Below, piece after piece: positions 8,542 through 17,161 of a stretch of 64,000 nucleotides of DNA. Each line of letters begins with the position of its first letter. The stretch's first letter is position 1. The notes beneath the pieces were generated by a model. That model had not been told where the DNA came from, made no database searches, and was given only the letters and a program-made list of their open reading frames with translations. Source of the DNA: Sinosporangium siamense (lineage in GTDB: Bacteria > Actinomycetota > Actinomycetes > Streptosporangiales > Streptosporangiaceae); the NCBI RefSeq assembly GCF_016863435.1, contig NZ_BOOW01000049.1:1-64000 (forward strand), written 5' to 3'. Both the position numbers and the translations under genes were made by a program.

Positions 8542-9543
8542 TTACGCCAGCCCGAGCTGCTTGAGGATGTCGGCGACGGCCTTGTCCTGCTCGGCGAGGT
8601 AGGTCGCGAACTCGTCACCGGCGAGGAAGGCGTCCTTCCAGCCGCGCTTGGCGCACTCCTCCTTCCACTTCGCGGAGTCGCGCGTGCGGGTCACGAGGTC
8701 CACCCACGTCTTGCGGTCGGCGTCGCTGATGCCGGGCGGGGCGACGATGCCGCGCCAGTTGGTGAAGATGAGGTCGATGCCCGAGGACTTGAGTGTGGGC
8801 ACGTCCTGCAGCACGTCGACGGGCTCGGCGCTGGTGATGGCGAGGACCCGCACCTGACCGGCCTCGACCTGGTCGAGGAACTCGCCGTAGCCGCTCGCCC
8901 CGAACGCGATCTTGTTGCCGAGGATCGCCGGCAGCAGTTCGCCACCGCCGTCGTAGGAGATGAAGTTGACCTTCTTGGGGTCGATGCCGACCGTCTGGGC
9001 GAGCTGCATCGGCAGCAGGTGGTCGGGGCCGCCGGGCGACGAGCCGCCGCCGACCGTCACCTTCGAGGGGTCCTTCTTCCACGCCTTGACCAGGTCGCCG
9101 ATGGTCTTGTACGGAGAGTCCTTCGAGACCACGATCGCCCCGGCCTCCTCGATCAGCTTGGCGATCGGGGTGGTCTGCGAGAGGGTGGCCTGCGACTTGG
9201 AGGTGTAGGACGCGCCCACGACCCCGAGGCCCATCTGCATCGCGAGCTTGCCGTTGCCCTTTTCGTTCACGGTGCGCTGGAGGCCGACGGTGCCGCCCGC
9301 CCCCGGCAGGTTGAAGACCTGCACACCGGAGGCGATACCGGTCTCCTCCATCACCCTCGCCAGGGAGCGTGCGGTCGTGTCGTAGCCGCCCCCGGGCGTG
9401 TTGGGCACCATGAGGCGAAGCCCGGCGGTGCCTTCCGTCGTCACCGGCGCTCCGTCACTGCGCTCGGCAGTGGCCCCACAGCCGACCGTAAACACAGAAA
9501 GCGCCACAAGCCCACTGATAACAGCAGTTAACCGAGTTCTCAC
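8542..9543 (-). CDS. tctC: Tripartite tricarboxylate transporter substrate-binding lipoprotein TctC
   Basis: A 333-aa extracytoplasmic solute receptor. I place the start at the GTG at 9541-9543 because it gives a compact lipoprotein signal (VRTRLTAVISGLVALSVF then TVGC, the Cys being lipidated) preceded by AGAGAAG. Earlier in-frame starts add a polar tail before the signal. The mature part has the TctC features VPNTPGGGYDTTAR, NLPGAGGTVGL and SSPGGPDHLL. It captures the carboxylate and delivers it to TctAB. First gene of the operon, divergent from the two-component system that probably controls it. Confidence 0.9.
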   Translation of the reverse strand: MRTRLTAVISGLVALSVFTVGCGATAERSDGAPVTTEGTAGLRLMVPNTPGGGYDTTARSLARVMEETGIASGVQVFNLPGAGGTVGLQRTVNEKGNGKLAMQMGLGVVGASYTSKSQATLSQTTPIAKLIEEAGAIVVSKDSPYKTIGDLVKAWKKDPSKVTVGGGSSPGGPDHLLPMQLAQTVGIDPKKVNFISYDGGGELLPAILGNKIAFGASGYGEFLDQVEAGQVRVLAITSAEPVDVLQDVPTLKSSGIDLIFTNWRGIVAPPGISDADRKTWVDLVTRTRDSAKWKEECAKRGWKDAFLAGDEFATYLAEQDKAVADILKQLGLA

Positions 9544-9581
9544 AATCTTCTCTTTCGCTTTGCAGACAGCCAGCGCCATGA

Positions 9582-9620
9582 TTGTGTGACTCTGCACGAC
9601 CCCCGTCTGCCTTGTGTGAC
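9582..9620. promoter_or_regulatory. Direct repeats TTGTGTGAC in the tctC/citA intergenic region
   Basis: TTGTGTGAC occurs at 9582-9590 and 9612-9620, exactly 30 bp apart (three helical turns), between the divergent starts of tctC and the sensor kinase. The spacing places both copies on one face of the helix. They are good candidates for the response regulator's binding sites, which is inference. Confidence 0.45.
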
Positions 9621-9640
9621 CAGCGAAGAATGAGTTCATT

Positions 9641-11281
9641 GTGGTCATAAGGTCTCGAAAGCTCACCCTCGCCGGGGAGCTCCTGATGCTGCAACTCGTC
9701 GTCGGCGTGATCGTCCTCGTCGCCGTCGGCGCGGTGTCGCTCGCCCAGTCGGCGTCCACCTTCGACCGCGTCGAAGGACGCCGCGTGACGGCCCTGGCCG
9801 AACAGACGGCGTGGGCGCCGCTCGTGCGCAGCCAGCTCGACCAGCCGGCCGCCGCCGAGGTGCTCGCGTCCCTGACCCAGCGCATCCTCACCGAGACAAA
9901 CGTCTCCTCGGTGACCATCGCCAACAACCAGGGCATCATCGTCAGCTCCGCCGACCCCACCCTCATCGGCGACCGGCTGCCCGTGGCCGACAAGTCCGTC
10001 GCCGAGGCGCGCGGCTGGGTCGGCTACCTCGACGTGGACGGTTCCCACGAACTCGTGTCGCAGGTGCCCGTGCTCGGCGACGGCGAGGCGAACCACGGAC
10101 GCCACCTCGGCACCGTGATGATCGGCATCGCCGCGCCCACCGTCGCCGAGTCCTTCGTCGGGGCCTCGTGGTATCTCCTCACCTACCTCGGCATCGCCGG
10201 CGGACTCGGCATCCTCGGCTCGTGGCTGCTGGCCCGCCGCATCAAACACCAGACCCTCGGCATGGAGCCCCGCGAGATCGCCGGTCTCGTGGAGCACCGC
10301 GAGGCCATGCTGTACGGCATAGCCGAGGGAGTCGTCGCCCTCGACCTCCAGCTCAGGCTCACGCTCGTCAACGCCGTCGGCCGCGACCTGCTCGACCTGC
10401 CCGAGGACTGCGTCGGCATGAGCCTGCGGGAACTCGGCATCGAAGGACGCCTGTTCGACGTGCTCGCCGGGGACGACGGCCACTCCAGGGACCAGATCGT
10501 GCTGCGGCGCGGGCGGGTGCTGGTCATGAACCGCATGACCGTCGTCAAGGACGGGCGCACCCTCGGCTCGGTGACGACCCTCCGCAACCGCACCGAACTC
10601 GCCAACCTGGAACGCGAACTCGGGCAGTTCCGCAGCTCCACCGAGCTGCTGCGCGCCCAGGCGCACGAGTTCGCCAACCAGCTCCACATCATCTCCGGCC
10701 TGATCCAGATCGGCGAACACGAGGAGGTGGTGAGCTACATCCGCACCCTCAAACGGCAGCGCGAATCCCTCGACCTGGCCGTCACCACCCACGTGCGCGA
10801 CACGGCGGTCGCCGCGCTCCTCATGGCCAAGTGCTCACTCGCCGCCGAGCGCAAAGTGCGCCTGTGCCTGTCCGAGCGCACCACGCTCGACCGGCTCGCC
10901 CCCGAGGACTCCGCCGACGTCGCCACCGTGGTCGGCAACCTGGTCGACAACGCCCTGGACGCGGCGACCACGGCGGAGGGGGAGGGCGGGGCGCCCTGGG
11001 TGGAGGTGGAAGTGCGGCAGGATGCCTCCAGTGTGGAGATCGTCGTCAGTGACTCCGGGCCCGGCGTGGCCCCCGAGCTCGCCCAAGAGGTCTTCACCCG
11101 CGGCTTCACCACCAAAGCCGCCAAAGGCGGCGAGCGCGGCGTCGGGCTGGCCCTCACCCGGCTCGTCTGCCGCCGCCGTGGCGGCGAGATCGCCGTCGCC
11201 AACACCATCGACGGCGCGGTCTTCACGGCCCGCATGTCCGTCGGACAAGGAGCGAAGTACATGATGGAGAGCACGCGTTGA
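9641..11281 (+). CDS. CitA/DcuS-type sensor histidine kinase
   Basis: A 546-aa membrane kinase. A first TM segment (LMLQLVVGVIVLVAVGAVSLA) and a second near residue 175-195 (WYLLTYLGIAGGLGILGSWLL) bracket an extracellular PAS-like sensor. A cytoplasmic PAS follows, then the H-box AHEFANQLHIISGL with phospho-accepting H342, an N-box with VGNLVDNALDAA and a G-box with DSGPGV. This is the CitA/DcuS architecture that senses di- or tricarboxylates. The start is GTG 9641. Its stop overlaps the regulator start as TTGA. The divergent tctCBA operon is the natural target. Confidence 0.92.
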   Translation: MVIRSRKLTLAGELLMLQLVVGVIVLVAVGAVSLAQSASTFDRVEGRRVTALAEQTAWAPLVRSQLDQPAAAEVLASLTQRILTETNVSSVTIANNQGIIVSSADPTLIGDRLPVADKSVAEARGWVGYLDVDGSHELVSQVPVLGDGEANHGRHLGTVMIGIAAPTVAESFVGASWYLLTYLGIAGGLGILGSWLLARRIKHQTLGMEPREIAGLVEHREAMLYGIAEGVVALDLQLRLTLVNAVGRDLLDLPEDCVGMSLRELGIEGRLFDVLAGDDGHSRDQIVLRRGRVLVMNRMTVVKDGRTLGSVTTLRNRTELANLERELGQFRSSTELLRAQAHEFANQLHIISGLIQIGEHEEVVSYIRTLKRQRESLDLAVTTHVRDTAVAALLMAKCSLAAERKVRLCLSERTTLDRLAPEDSADVATVVGNLVDNALDAATTAEGEGGAPWVEVEVRQDASSVEIVVSDSGPGVAPELAQEVFTRGFTTKAAKGGERGVGLALTRLVCRRRGGEIAVANTIDGAVFTARMSVGQGAKYMMESTR

Positions 11282-11952
11282 TCGAGGTTCTGGTCGTCGA
11301 CGACGACTTCATGGTGGCGCGGGTCAACCGGGGTTTCGTCAACACCGTCGGCGGATTCCGCGTCGTGGGCATGGCCCACACCGGCGAGCAGGCCATCGCG
11401 GCCGTGGCCGAGCACCGGCCCGACCTCGTGCTGCTCGACCTCTACCTGCCCGACATGTTCGGGCTGGACGTCATCACCCGGCTGCGGGCCGACGGCCACG
11501 ACTGCGACGTGCTCGTCATCAGCGCCGCCCGCGAGATCGAGGCCGTGCGCGGCGCCGCCCGCCAGGGCGTCGTCGGCTACCTGCTCAAGCCGTTCGACGC
11601 CGCCGACCTGCGTGTGCGCCTGGAACAGTACGCCGCCCAGCACGGCGCCCCCGGCAAACCCCTGGTCAGCGGCCAGGCCGAGATCGACCGCTACCTCGCC
11701 CGCGCCCGCACCTCCACCGGCACCGTCATGCTCCCCAAGGGCATGAGCGTCGAGACCGCCGAACTCGTCGAAAACGCCCTCCGCGCCGCCGGCGGCACCC
11801 TGTCGGCCGCCGAGTGCGCCGCCGAGGTCGGCATCTCCCGCGTGAGCGCCCGCCGCTACCTCGAACACTTCGTCACCACGGGCCGCGCCGCCGTCACACT
11901 GAAGTACGGCTCAGCCGGCCGCCCCGAACGCCGTTACGGCTGGGCCACCTGA
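11278..11952 (+). CDS. CitB/DcuR-type response regulator
   Basis: A 224-aa regulator: receiver domain with the acidic pocket VVDDDF, phospho-accepting D54 in LLDLYLPD, and K in LKPFDA. A C-terminal helix-turn-helix (AAECAAEVGISRVSARRYLEHFV) is of the CitB type. It starts at TTG 11278, overlapping the kinase stop by four bases, so the pair is coupled. Likely activates tctCBA through the direct repeats at 9582-9620. Confidence 0.92.
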   Translation: MIEVLVVDDDFMVARVNRGFVNTVGGFRVVGMAHTGEQAIAAVAEHRPDLVLLDLYLPDMFGLDVITRLRADGHDCDVLVISAAREIEAVRGAARQGVVGYLLKPFDAADLRVRLEQYAAQHGAPGKPLVSGQAEIDRYLARARTSTGTVMLPKGMSVETAELVENALRAAGGTLSAAECAAEVGISRVSARRYLEHFVTTGRAAVTLKYGSAGRPERRYGWAT

Positions 11953-12142
11953 AATCTGGGCTGTGCGGACAACGGATGGATATCGACGCCTCCGTTGTCC
12001 TGCACATTGTGGAACGTTGCATCTACCACGGATCCGGTGCCTCTTTGTGATCTCCGGGATGTGGTTCCGCGCATGCGCGAAAAAGAAGGAGTTCGGCGAG
12101 GAATCAAGAGTGTGGTTTGCCTCTGCAACGCCGGCGTCAAAG

Positions 12143-12181
12143 GCGGGAGGGCATTCCGGGATGCCCGGGACGCCCTCCCGC
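12143..12181. terminator. Hairpin between convergent genes
   Basis: GCGGGAGGGC (12143-12152) pairs perfectly with GCCCTCCCGC (12172-12181). It lies between the converging response-regulator and GPGG-protein genes and could serve both directions. There is no T tract. Confidence 0.55.
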
Positions 12182-12193
12182 GCCGGCTGCCGC

Positions 12194-12343
12194 TCACACG
12201 TCGAACATGCTCACTCCGCCCGGGCCGACGAGCAGTCCCACCACGATCAGCACGATCCCCCAGATGACCTGTCGGCGTGCGACCAGGACGTAGACGCCCC
12301 CGATTACCAGGGCCACGGCAAGAATCCATAGCAAAGTTCCCAT
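12194..12343 (-). CDS. GPGG-motif small membrane protein
   Basis: A 49-aa protein of two hydrophobic segments (LLWILAVALVIGGVYVLVA and IWGIVLIVVGLLV) ending in GPGGVSMF. This matches the short actinobacterial family named for its C-terminal GPGG motif; function unknown. The ATG is at 12341-12343. Confidence 0.75.
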   Translation of the reverse strand: MGTLLWILAVALVIGGVYVLVARRQVIWGIVLIVVGLLVGPGGVSMFDV

Positions 12344-12518
12344 AAGCGGCCTCTGCCCGCAGAAACCGGAAAGATGCAGGAATCGGGGAATGCCCAGCTC
12401 AGGGCAGTCGCCGGCGAGCCGGGATCGGACGGTCCAATTTCCGGCAAAGCTCGATGTTGTCCTCACATGAGGGCCCGCGCGGGGGAATGGCCTAGGGCAT
12501 TGGAGGTCCGTACATGCC

Positions 12519-13679
12519 ATGACGTCTGGAGACAAGCCTTCTGAGTCGTCCGATGAGGCGGGGCGGTCTCCCGAAGGAAAAGTTGAGCGGGCGGCCGAGA
12601 AAGCCGATGCGACCGCCACCGAAGAGCAGCCGTTCGGCAAGCAGGGGCGGCCATTCGATCGGCGGTCGCCGTTCTTTGTGGGAATGACGGCCGCGGCGGG
12701 AGTGGCCATCACCTACGGGGTGATCCTTCTGCTGGGGGCGGCCAAGAACGTGCTGGTGCTCATCGGGCTGGGGCTGTTCATCGCCATCGGGCTCGATCCG
12801 GCCGTCGGCTGGCTGATACGGCGGGGACTGCCGCGCTGGGCGAGCGTGTTGATCATCCTTGTCGCGACGCTGGCGCTGGTCGGGGCGTTCCTCGCGCTGG
12901 CCATTCCGGTGATCGTCGCCCAGGTGGCGCAGTTCGTCCACGAGGTGCCCGCCTTTCTCCGGGAGGCCACTAGCCAGAACACCTTCATCGGGCGGCTCAA
13001 CACCCGGTTCAACCTGGCGCACGTCATCGAGGGGCTGGGCACGGGGAAGAGCGAGATCTCGCTGGTCGGCGGGCTCCTAGGTGCGGGCAAGGCGGTGGTG
13101 GGGGCGGCCGTCTCGACGGTGATCGTCCTGGCGCTGATCGTCTACTTCCTCGCCGACATGCCCCGGATCAAGGGCGCCGCCTACCGCTGCATACCCAACT
13201 CCCGGCGCCCCCGCACGATCCTCATCGGCGATGACATCCTGAACAAGGTCGGCATGTTCGTCCTCGGCAATCTCGTCACCTCTGTGGTCGCCGGTGTCCT
13301 CACCTACATTTGGCTGGCCATCTTTGATATCCCCTACGCGCTGCTTTTGGCCATGTCTGTCGCACTCCTGGACCTGATCCCCGTCGTGGGCTCCACCATC
13401 GGTGGCGTCTTGATTACCCTGGTGGCCCTGTCCGTCTCCCTCCCGCTCGCTCTGGCCACCGCCGGTTACGTCGTGGCCTACCGGCTCTTCGAGGACTACG
13501 TGCTGACCCCGCGTGTCATGGGCAAAGCCGTCGAGCTCCCCGGTGTGGTCACCGTCATCGCCGTCACCCTCGGCGCCGCCCTGCTGGGCATCGTCGGCGC
13601 CCTGTTCGCCATCCCCATCGCGGCGGCCCTTCGCCTCATCATGCGAGAGGTCGTGTTCCCCCGCCTCGACCGCTCTTGA
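12519..13679 (+). CDS. AI-2E family transporter-like membrane protein
   Basis: A 386-aa protein with a 45-residue charged N-terminal tail, then about eight membrane segments in the PerM/AI-2E exporter pattern, including GLDPAVGWLIRRGLPRWAS near the second segment and the late motifs LLDLIPVVGSTIGGV and EDYVLTPRVMGKAVELP that are characteristic of the family. Members include TqsA and Na/H antiporter-like exporters, so the substrate here is open. The ATG at 12519 is used. Confidence 0.88.
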   Translation: MTSGDKPSESSDEAGRSPEGKVERAAEKADATATEEQPFGKQGRPFDRRSPFFVGMTAAAGVAITYGVILLLGAAKNVLVLIGLGLFIAIGLDPAVGWLIRRGLPRWASVLIILVATLALVGAFLALAIPVIVAQVAQFVHEVPAFLREATSQNTFIGRLNTRFNLAHVIEGLGTGKSEISLVGGLLGAGKAVVGAAVSTVIVLALIVYFLADMPRIKGAAYRCIPNSRRPRTILIGDDILNKVGMFVLGNLVTSVVAGVLTYIWLAIFDIPYALLLAMSVALLDLIPVVGSTIGGVLITLVALSVSLPLALATAGYVVAYRLFEDYVLTPRVMGKAVELPGVVTVIAVTLGAALLGIVGALFAIPIAAALRLIMREVVFPRLDRS

Positions 13680-13740
13680 GGACCAAAGGCGTGATCGGCC
13701 GCTCCAGCGGGTAGGCGCCCCTGTAGGAGGAGCTTCGCGC

Positions 13741-13845
13741 TCGCACTCCGGTTCGGGCGGCCCCACCAAGGAGCAGCTCTACCAGCAGGCGCGCAGGCGC
13801 AACATCAAGGCCCGCTCCAGCACGACCAAGGCCGCGCTGCGCTGA
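13741..13845 (+). pseudogene. Rho N-terminal-domain-like small ORF lacking a start codon
   Basis: Thirty-four codons read SHSGSGGPTKEQLYQQARR and on to STTKAALR, a short SAP/Rho-N-type helix-extended-loop-helix. An AGGAGG stands at the proper distance before it, but the base triplet where ATG is expected reads CGC (GCGC then TCGCACTCC). The small gene downstream begins ATGTCGCACTCC, so the two share the same 5' sequence except for the start. The gene has probably lost its start codon. Confidence 0.45.
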
Positions 13846-13934
13846 CCCCGGGCAAGGGCCCGGCAGACCCCCTCAGGCCGAGGTCGCACTCCACCTGTTC
13901 ACCGCACGAACATGGCCATATACGAGGAGGGACC

Positions 13935-14132
13935 ATGTCGCACTCCAAACCCGACCACGAGGATGCTCCGCTGGCCGACCGCCGGGCAGACCAGCAAGAA
14001 GTCCACGACGAACCCGACTTCGCCGATGAGTTCGCCCCTTCGCCCACCGACCCGGCCGGCCAGCCCGAAGACGATCCCGACACCGATGTCCACGGACAGG
14101 ACGAGGGCTACGAAAGGCCGACCTCGTCCTAA
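13935..14132 (+). CDS. Small acidic disordered protein
   Basis: A 65-aa, Asp/Glu/Pro-rich protein (MSHSKPDHEDAPLADRR onward) with no hydrophobic core, preceded by GAGGAGGGACC. Likely intrinsically disordered and cytoplasmic. I do not recognise a family. Its first four codons match the start-less ORF just upstream. Confidence 0.55.
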   Translation: MSHSKPDHEDAPLADRRADQQEVHDEPDFADEFAPSPTDPAGQPEDDPDTDVHGQDEGYERPTSS

Positions 14133-14174
14133 GCGGCGGCCGAGGCTTCGCTCATCCAGGAGAAAAGGTTCTGA

Positions 14175-14783
14175 TCAGGCCCCTGTGAACACACCCCGGT
14201 GGCGCACAAGGGGAAGGTAGACCTCGTCGACGATTTCGACGATGACGCTGTCCGGGGTCGAGGGGGTGCCGCGCACGGAATACTCGTTGCGGAGGAGGGC
14301 GACGGCGACGGTGGCCACGCGGGGGTGGAGGGCTTCGGGGTGGACCTCGCCGCGGGCGACGGCGCGGCCGAGGACGGTCAGCCAGACGGCGTCCTCGTCG
14401 CCGGGGTGGTCGTGTAGCTGCGCCAGGAGCTCGGGTGCGCCCCCGGAGCTCGACATGAGGTCACGCAGGATCTCTCCGTACGGCGAAGCCCAGTGGCGGT
14501 TGGCGCGGCGCAGGAGTTCGAGCGCGTCGGAGCGCAGGTCGCCGGTGTCGGGGAGTTGCGGGTCGGCGCTGACTAGTTCGCGGTAGGCGGCGACGCCGAG
14601 GGCGGTGCGGTTGGGCCAGCGGCGGTAGATCGCGTTCTTGTTGGTGCCGGCTCGTCTGGCGACCTTGTCCATGGTCAGTCCGGCGTATCCCGACTCGGTG
14701 AGCTCCTGGACCGCGGCGTAGAGGATCGCCCGCTCCAGCGCGGCCCCTCGCCGCCGCCTCCGCACCGCCGGATCACCGGTCAT
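14175..14783 (-). CDS. TetR-family repressor
   Basis: A 202-aa TetR regulator. The N-terminal HTH reads AILYAAVQELTESGYAGLTMDKVARRAGTNKNAIYRRWPNR (residues about 15-55 from this start), followed by an all-helical ligand domain with the TetR_C-like RHWASPYGEILRDLM segment. I use ATG 14783 because GGGAGG precedes it; a longer frame adds an unlikely 15 residues. A perfect palindrome 66 bp upstream is a candidate operator. Confidence 0.88.
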   Translation of the reverse strand: MTGDPAVRRRRRGAALERAILYAAVQELTESGYAGLTMDKVARRAGTNKNAIYRRWPNRTALGVAAYRELVSADPQLPDTGDLRSDALELLRRANRHWASPYGEILRDLMSSSGGAPELLAQLHDHPGDEDAVWLTVLGRAVARGEVHPEALHPRVATVAVALLRNEYSVRGTPSTPDSVIVEIVDEVYLPLVRHRGVFTGA

Positions 14784-14848
14784 GACACCTCCCGCTAGGC
14801 ACCCTGCGTACCTTAACTGCTCACGCATTATGCAGCAATAATGGGAAT

Positions 14849-14871
14849 TTAAGGTACGAATCGTACCTTAA
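14849..14871. promoter_or_regulatory. Palindromic operator upstream of the TetR gene
   Basis: TTAAGGTACGA (14849-14859), one central A, TCGTACCTTAA (14861-14871): an 11-bp perfect inverted repeat. A half site GTACCTTA also occurs at 14809-14816, between it and the TetR start. It is the obvious candidate site for the adjacent TetR protein. Confidence 0.65.
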
Positions 14872-14886
14872 TCGGCCGAGGTGCAT

Positions 14887-15012
14887 ATGCCGCACCGGAG
14901 CGGTGAGCCGGTAAAGCGGCCGGCATCGCCTTCCGACATGCCGTGGACGCTCAAGGTCGCTTTCACCGCCCAGGCGGACTACTTTTTAAAGGAGTGGTGT
15001 GTCACCAGGTGA
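14887..15012 (+). CDS. Possible 41-aa ORF beside the TetR operator
   Basis: ATG 14887 opens a 41-codon frame (MPHRSGEPVKRPASPSDMPW onward, ending FLKEWCVTR) that starts 16 bp after the palindrome. No good Shine-Dalgarno is present. It could be a remnant of the repressor's former target gene or chance. Confidence 0.25.
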   Translation: MPHRSGEPVKRPASPSDMPWTLKVAFTAQADYFLKEWCVTR

Positions 15013-15113
15013 GACTTACGTCTTGAGGGGTATCACCACACGGCCGCGCCGCCGGGTTCCCAGTCTTCCCCGCGATCCGGAAGAGTAGGGAGTGACTGGC
15101 TGAGAGGGATGGT

Positions 15114-15800
15114 ATGAGAGTCGAAACCGTGATTTATCCGCTGCTGAAGCATGTCCTGCTCGGGCCTGCCATGCGCGTCGCCTTCCGCCCGAAGGTGACC
15201 GGCCTGCACAACGTGCCCCGCAGCGGACCGGTCATCCTCGCCGCCAACCACCTGGCGGTCCTCGACTCCTTCGTGCTGCCACTGGTCGTGCCCCGCCAGG
15301 TCTTTTTCCTCGGCAAGCAGGAATACTTCGTCCGCCCCGGCGCCGTCGGCCGCATGCAGGCGACCTTCTTCCACGGGGCCGGCGCGATCCCCGTCGACCG
15401 CTCCGGCGGCCGGGCCGCCCTCGCCGCGCTCCAGGAGTGCGCCCGCGTGCTGGAGCGCGGCGACGTGCTCGCGATGCACCCCGAGGGCACTCGTTCCCCC
15501 GACGGCCGCATCTACCGAGGACGCATCGGCGTCGCCCGCCTGGCCCTGCGCACAGGGGCGGCCGTCGTGCCGGTGGCGCTCGACGGCACCGACCTCGTGC
15601 AGCCGCGCGGCACGGTCGTGCCCAGGCCACGCAAGATCAGCATCCGCATCGGAGAGGCGATGCACTTCTCCGACACCAGGGGCGCGACCCACCGCGACGC
15701 CACCCGCGCGGTGACCAACGAGATCATGCAGGCCATCCAGAAACTCTCCGGCCGCCCCTACGTCGACGAATACGCCCCCTCCTCCAGCCACGCCCTGTGA
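15114..15800 (+). CDS. 1-acylglycerol-3-phosphate O-acyltransferase (PlsC-like)
   Basis: A 228-aa acyltransferase with the four PlsC blocks: NHLAVLDSF (the HX4D catalytic pair), GAIPVDRSGG, the acceptor-binding HPEGTRSPDG and the later GAAVVPVALDGT. These enzymes acylate lysophosphatidate in phospholipid synthesis at the inner face of the membrane. Length is typical of the short actinobacterial members. The ATG at 15114 follows GAGAGGG. It stands alone. Confidence 0.9.
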   Translation: MRVETVIYPLLKHVLLGPAMRVAFRPKVTGLHNVPRSGPVILAANHLAVLDSFVLPLVVPRQVFFLGKQEYFVRPGAVGRMQATFFHGAGAIPVDRSGGRAALAALQECARVLERGDVLAMHPEGTRSPDGRIYRGRIGVARLALRTGAAVVPVALDGTDLVQPRGTVVPRPRKISIRIGEAMHFSDTRGATHRDATRAVTNEIMQAIQKLSGRPYVDEYAPSSSHAL

Positions 15801-15855
15801 CGCCGGAGGACCCCTCGCCGTGAGAGCGGGCGGGAGCCGTACGGATCGAACCTGG

Positions 15856-16211
15856 TCAGGGTGTCTGACCCGCTTGATCGACGATGCTGGAGGCGAGCAC
15901 CGTCAGGCCTGCGGTCGAGCCGTCCCCGCTTTCCACCTTCACCCCGAGGAAGCGGTAGTCCTTGGCGTCGCACGTCGGGCACCTCGTCGTGGCCGATGTA
16001 CAACACCACGGAGTGCGGCTGGCCTGTCGGCCAGCAGGCCGTGCCGACCGGCGTCTACAGCGGCGAGGGCGCCATCCGCCGCCTGGCCGACCGGCACAAC
16101 ACCATCGTCCACTGGCCTGAGAGCAACCCCGGGAGCCACCACTTCCTCGCCATGTCGGACCCCGACCCCCTGGCGGCCGACATCGCGGACTTTTTCGCCA
16201 AGGTCAGGTGA
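15856..16211 (+). pseudogene. Truncated epoxide-hydrolase-like gene with other debris
   Basis: On the + strand from about 16005 the frame reads TECGWPVGQQAVPTGVYSGEG and ends NPGSHHFLAMSDPDPLAADIADFF, the C-terminal end of an alpha/beta hydrolase of the epoxide-hydrolase type with its terminal His region; the N-terminal two thirds are absent. On the opposite strand, 15856 to about 15968 reads KDYRFLGVKVESGDGSTAGL and on to a stop, which looks like the tail of an unrelated secreted protein. The segment is a junction of two gene fragments. Confidence 0.55.
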
Positions 16212-16214
16212 GCG

Positions 16215-17141
16215 TCAGAGGGGGTCGCCGAGGGGGCCGAGCTCCTTTTCCAAGGTCTCCGCCCAATAGGCGGCGAAATCCGGCTGAGTGCCGTCGGCGT
16301 CGGTGAAACCGTATTCCTGGTAGAGGTGCCAGGTGGCCAGGGCGCGGCCCGACTTGGCCATGATGCCGGGGTCGGCGGCCAGGGCGGCCACGGCGCGGCC
16401 GAGGTAGGCGGGGGTCTCCGACTGGGCGAAGTGGGGGTCGGACGCGATGCCGTCGCGCCAGGTCGACTCGGTGACGCCGAAGTGGTCGAGCATCGCCTCC
16501 GAGCGCAGGAAGCCAGGGGTGACGGCCACCGCGGCCACGCCATACCGCTTGAGCTCGGCGGCCTGCGCGAAGGCGAGGCGGATGACGGTGGACTTGGCGA
16601 TGTCGTAGAAGAAGGAGCCGCGGTAGCGGGCGGTGTTGCCGTCGGTGACCTCGACCACAAGGCCCCCGGGGCGGCCGATCAGCAGCGGCAGGGCGAGGCG
16701 GCTCGTGATGATGTGGGTCTCGACGGCCTGCCGCAGCAGGCGGAGCCCCGTGTCGAGGTCCTGTTCCCACAGCGGGTGCTCCCAGTCGGTCAGCGGGTCG
16801 CCGCCCCACACCGAGTTGACGAGGATGTCGAGCCGCCCGTCCTGCTCGGCCGCGATGCGGTCGACCAGGGCGCGCACCTCGCCCGGGCTGCTGTGGTCGG
16901 TGCGCACGGCGATGCCGTGCCCGCCGGCGGCGGTGACGCGTTCGGCGGTCTCCTCGATGGTCTCGGGGCGGGCCATGCCGGAGCCGGCGCCGGCGGAGCT
17001 GCGGCCCGTGACGTAGACGGTCGCGCCCGCGGCGCCGAGCTCGACGGCTATGCCGCGCCCGCCGCCGCGGGTGCCCCCGGCGACGAGTGCCACCTTTCCG
17101 GCCAGGGGACGGCCGGTGTCCGGTTGGGCGGTGGCGGTCAT
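16215..17141 (-). CDS. SDR-family oxidoreductase
   Basis: A 308-aa short-chain dehydrogenase. The dinucleotide loop is VAGGTRGGGRGIAVELG, followed by VNSVWGGD; the usual Y-x3-K is represented by the region FFYDIAKSTVIRLAFAQAAE (Tyr and Lys present). NADP-type residues follow strand 2 (TGRSS). Substrate unknown. The start ATG 17139-17141 has AGGAGG at good spacing. The TetR gene just upstream on the same strand (20 bp gap) suggests one transcription unit under self-control. Confidence 0.87.
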   Translation of the reverse strand: MTATAQPDTGRPLAGKVALVAGGTRGGGRGIAVELGAAGATVYVTGRSSAGAGSGMARPETIEETAERVTAAGGHGIAVRTDHSSPGEVRALVDRIAAEQDGRLDILVNSVWGGDPLTDWEHPLWEQDLDTGLRLLRQAVETHIITSRLALPLLIGRPGGLVVEVTDGNTARYRGSFFYDIAKSTVIRLAFAQAAELKRYGVAAVAVTPGFLRSEAMLDHFGVTESTWRDGIASDPHFAQSETPAYLGRAVAALAADPGIMAKSGRALATWHLYQEYGFTDADGTQPDFAAYWAETLEKELGPLGDPL

Positions 17142-17161
17142 GGTGTTTCCTCCTATGCGTG

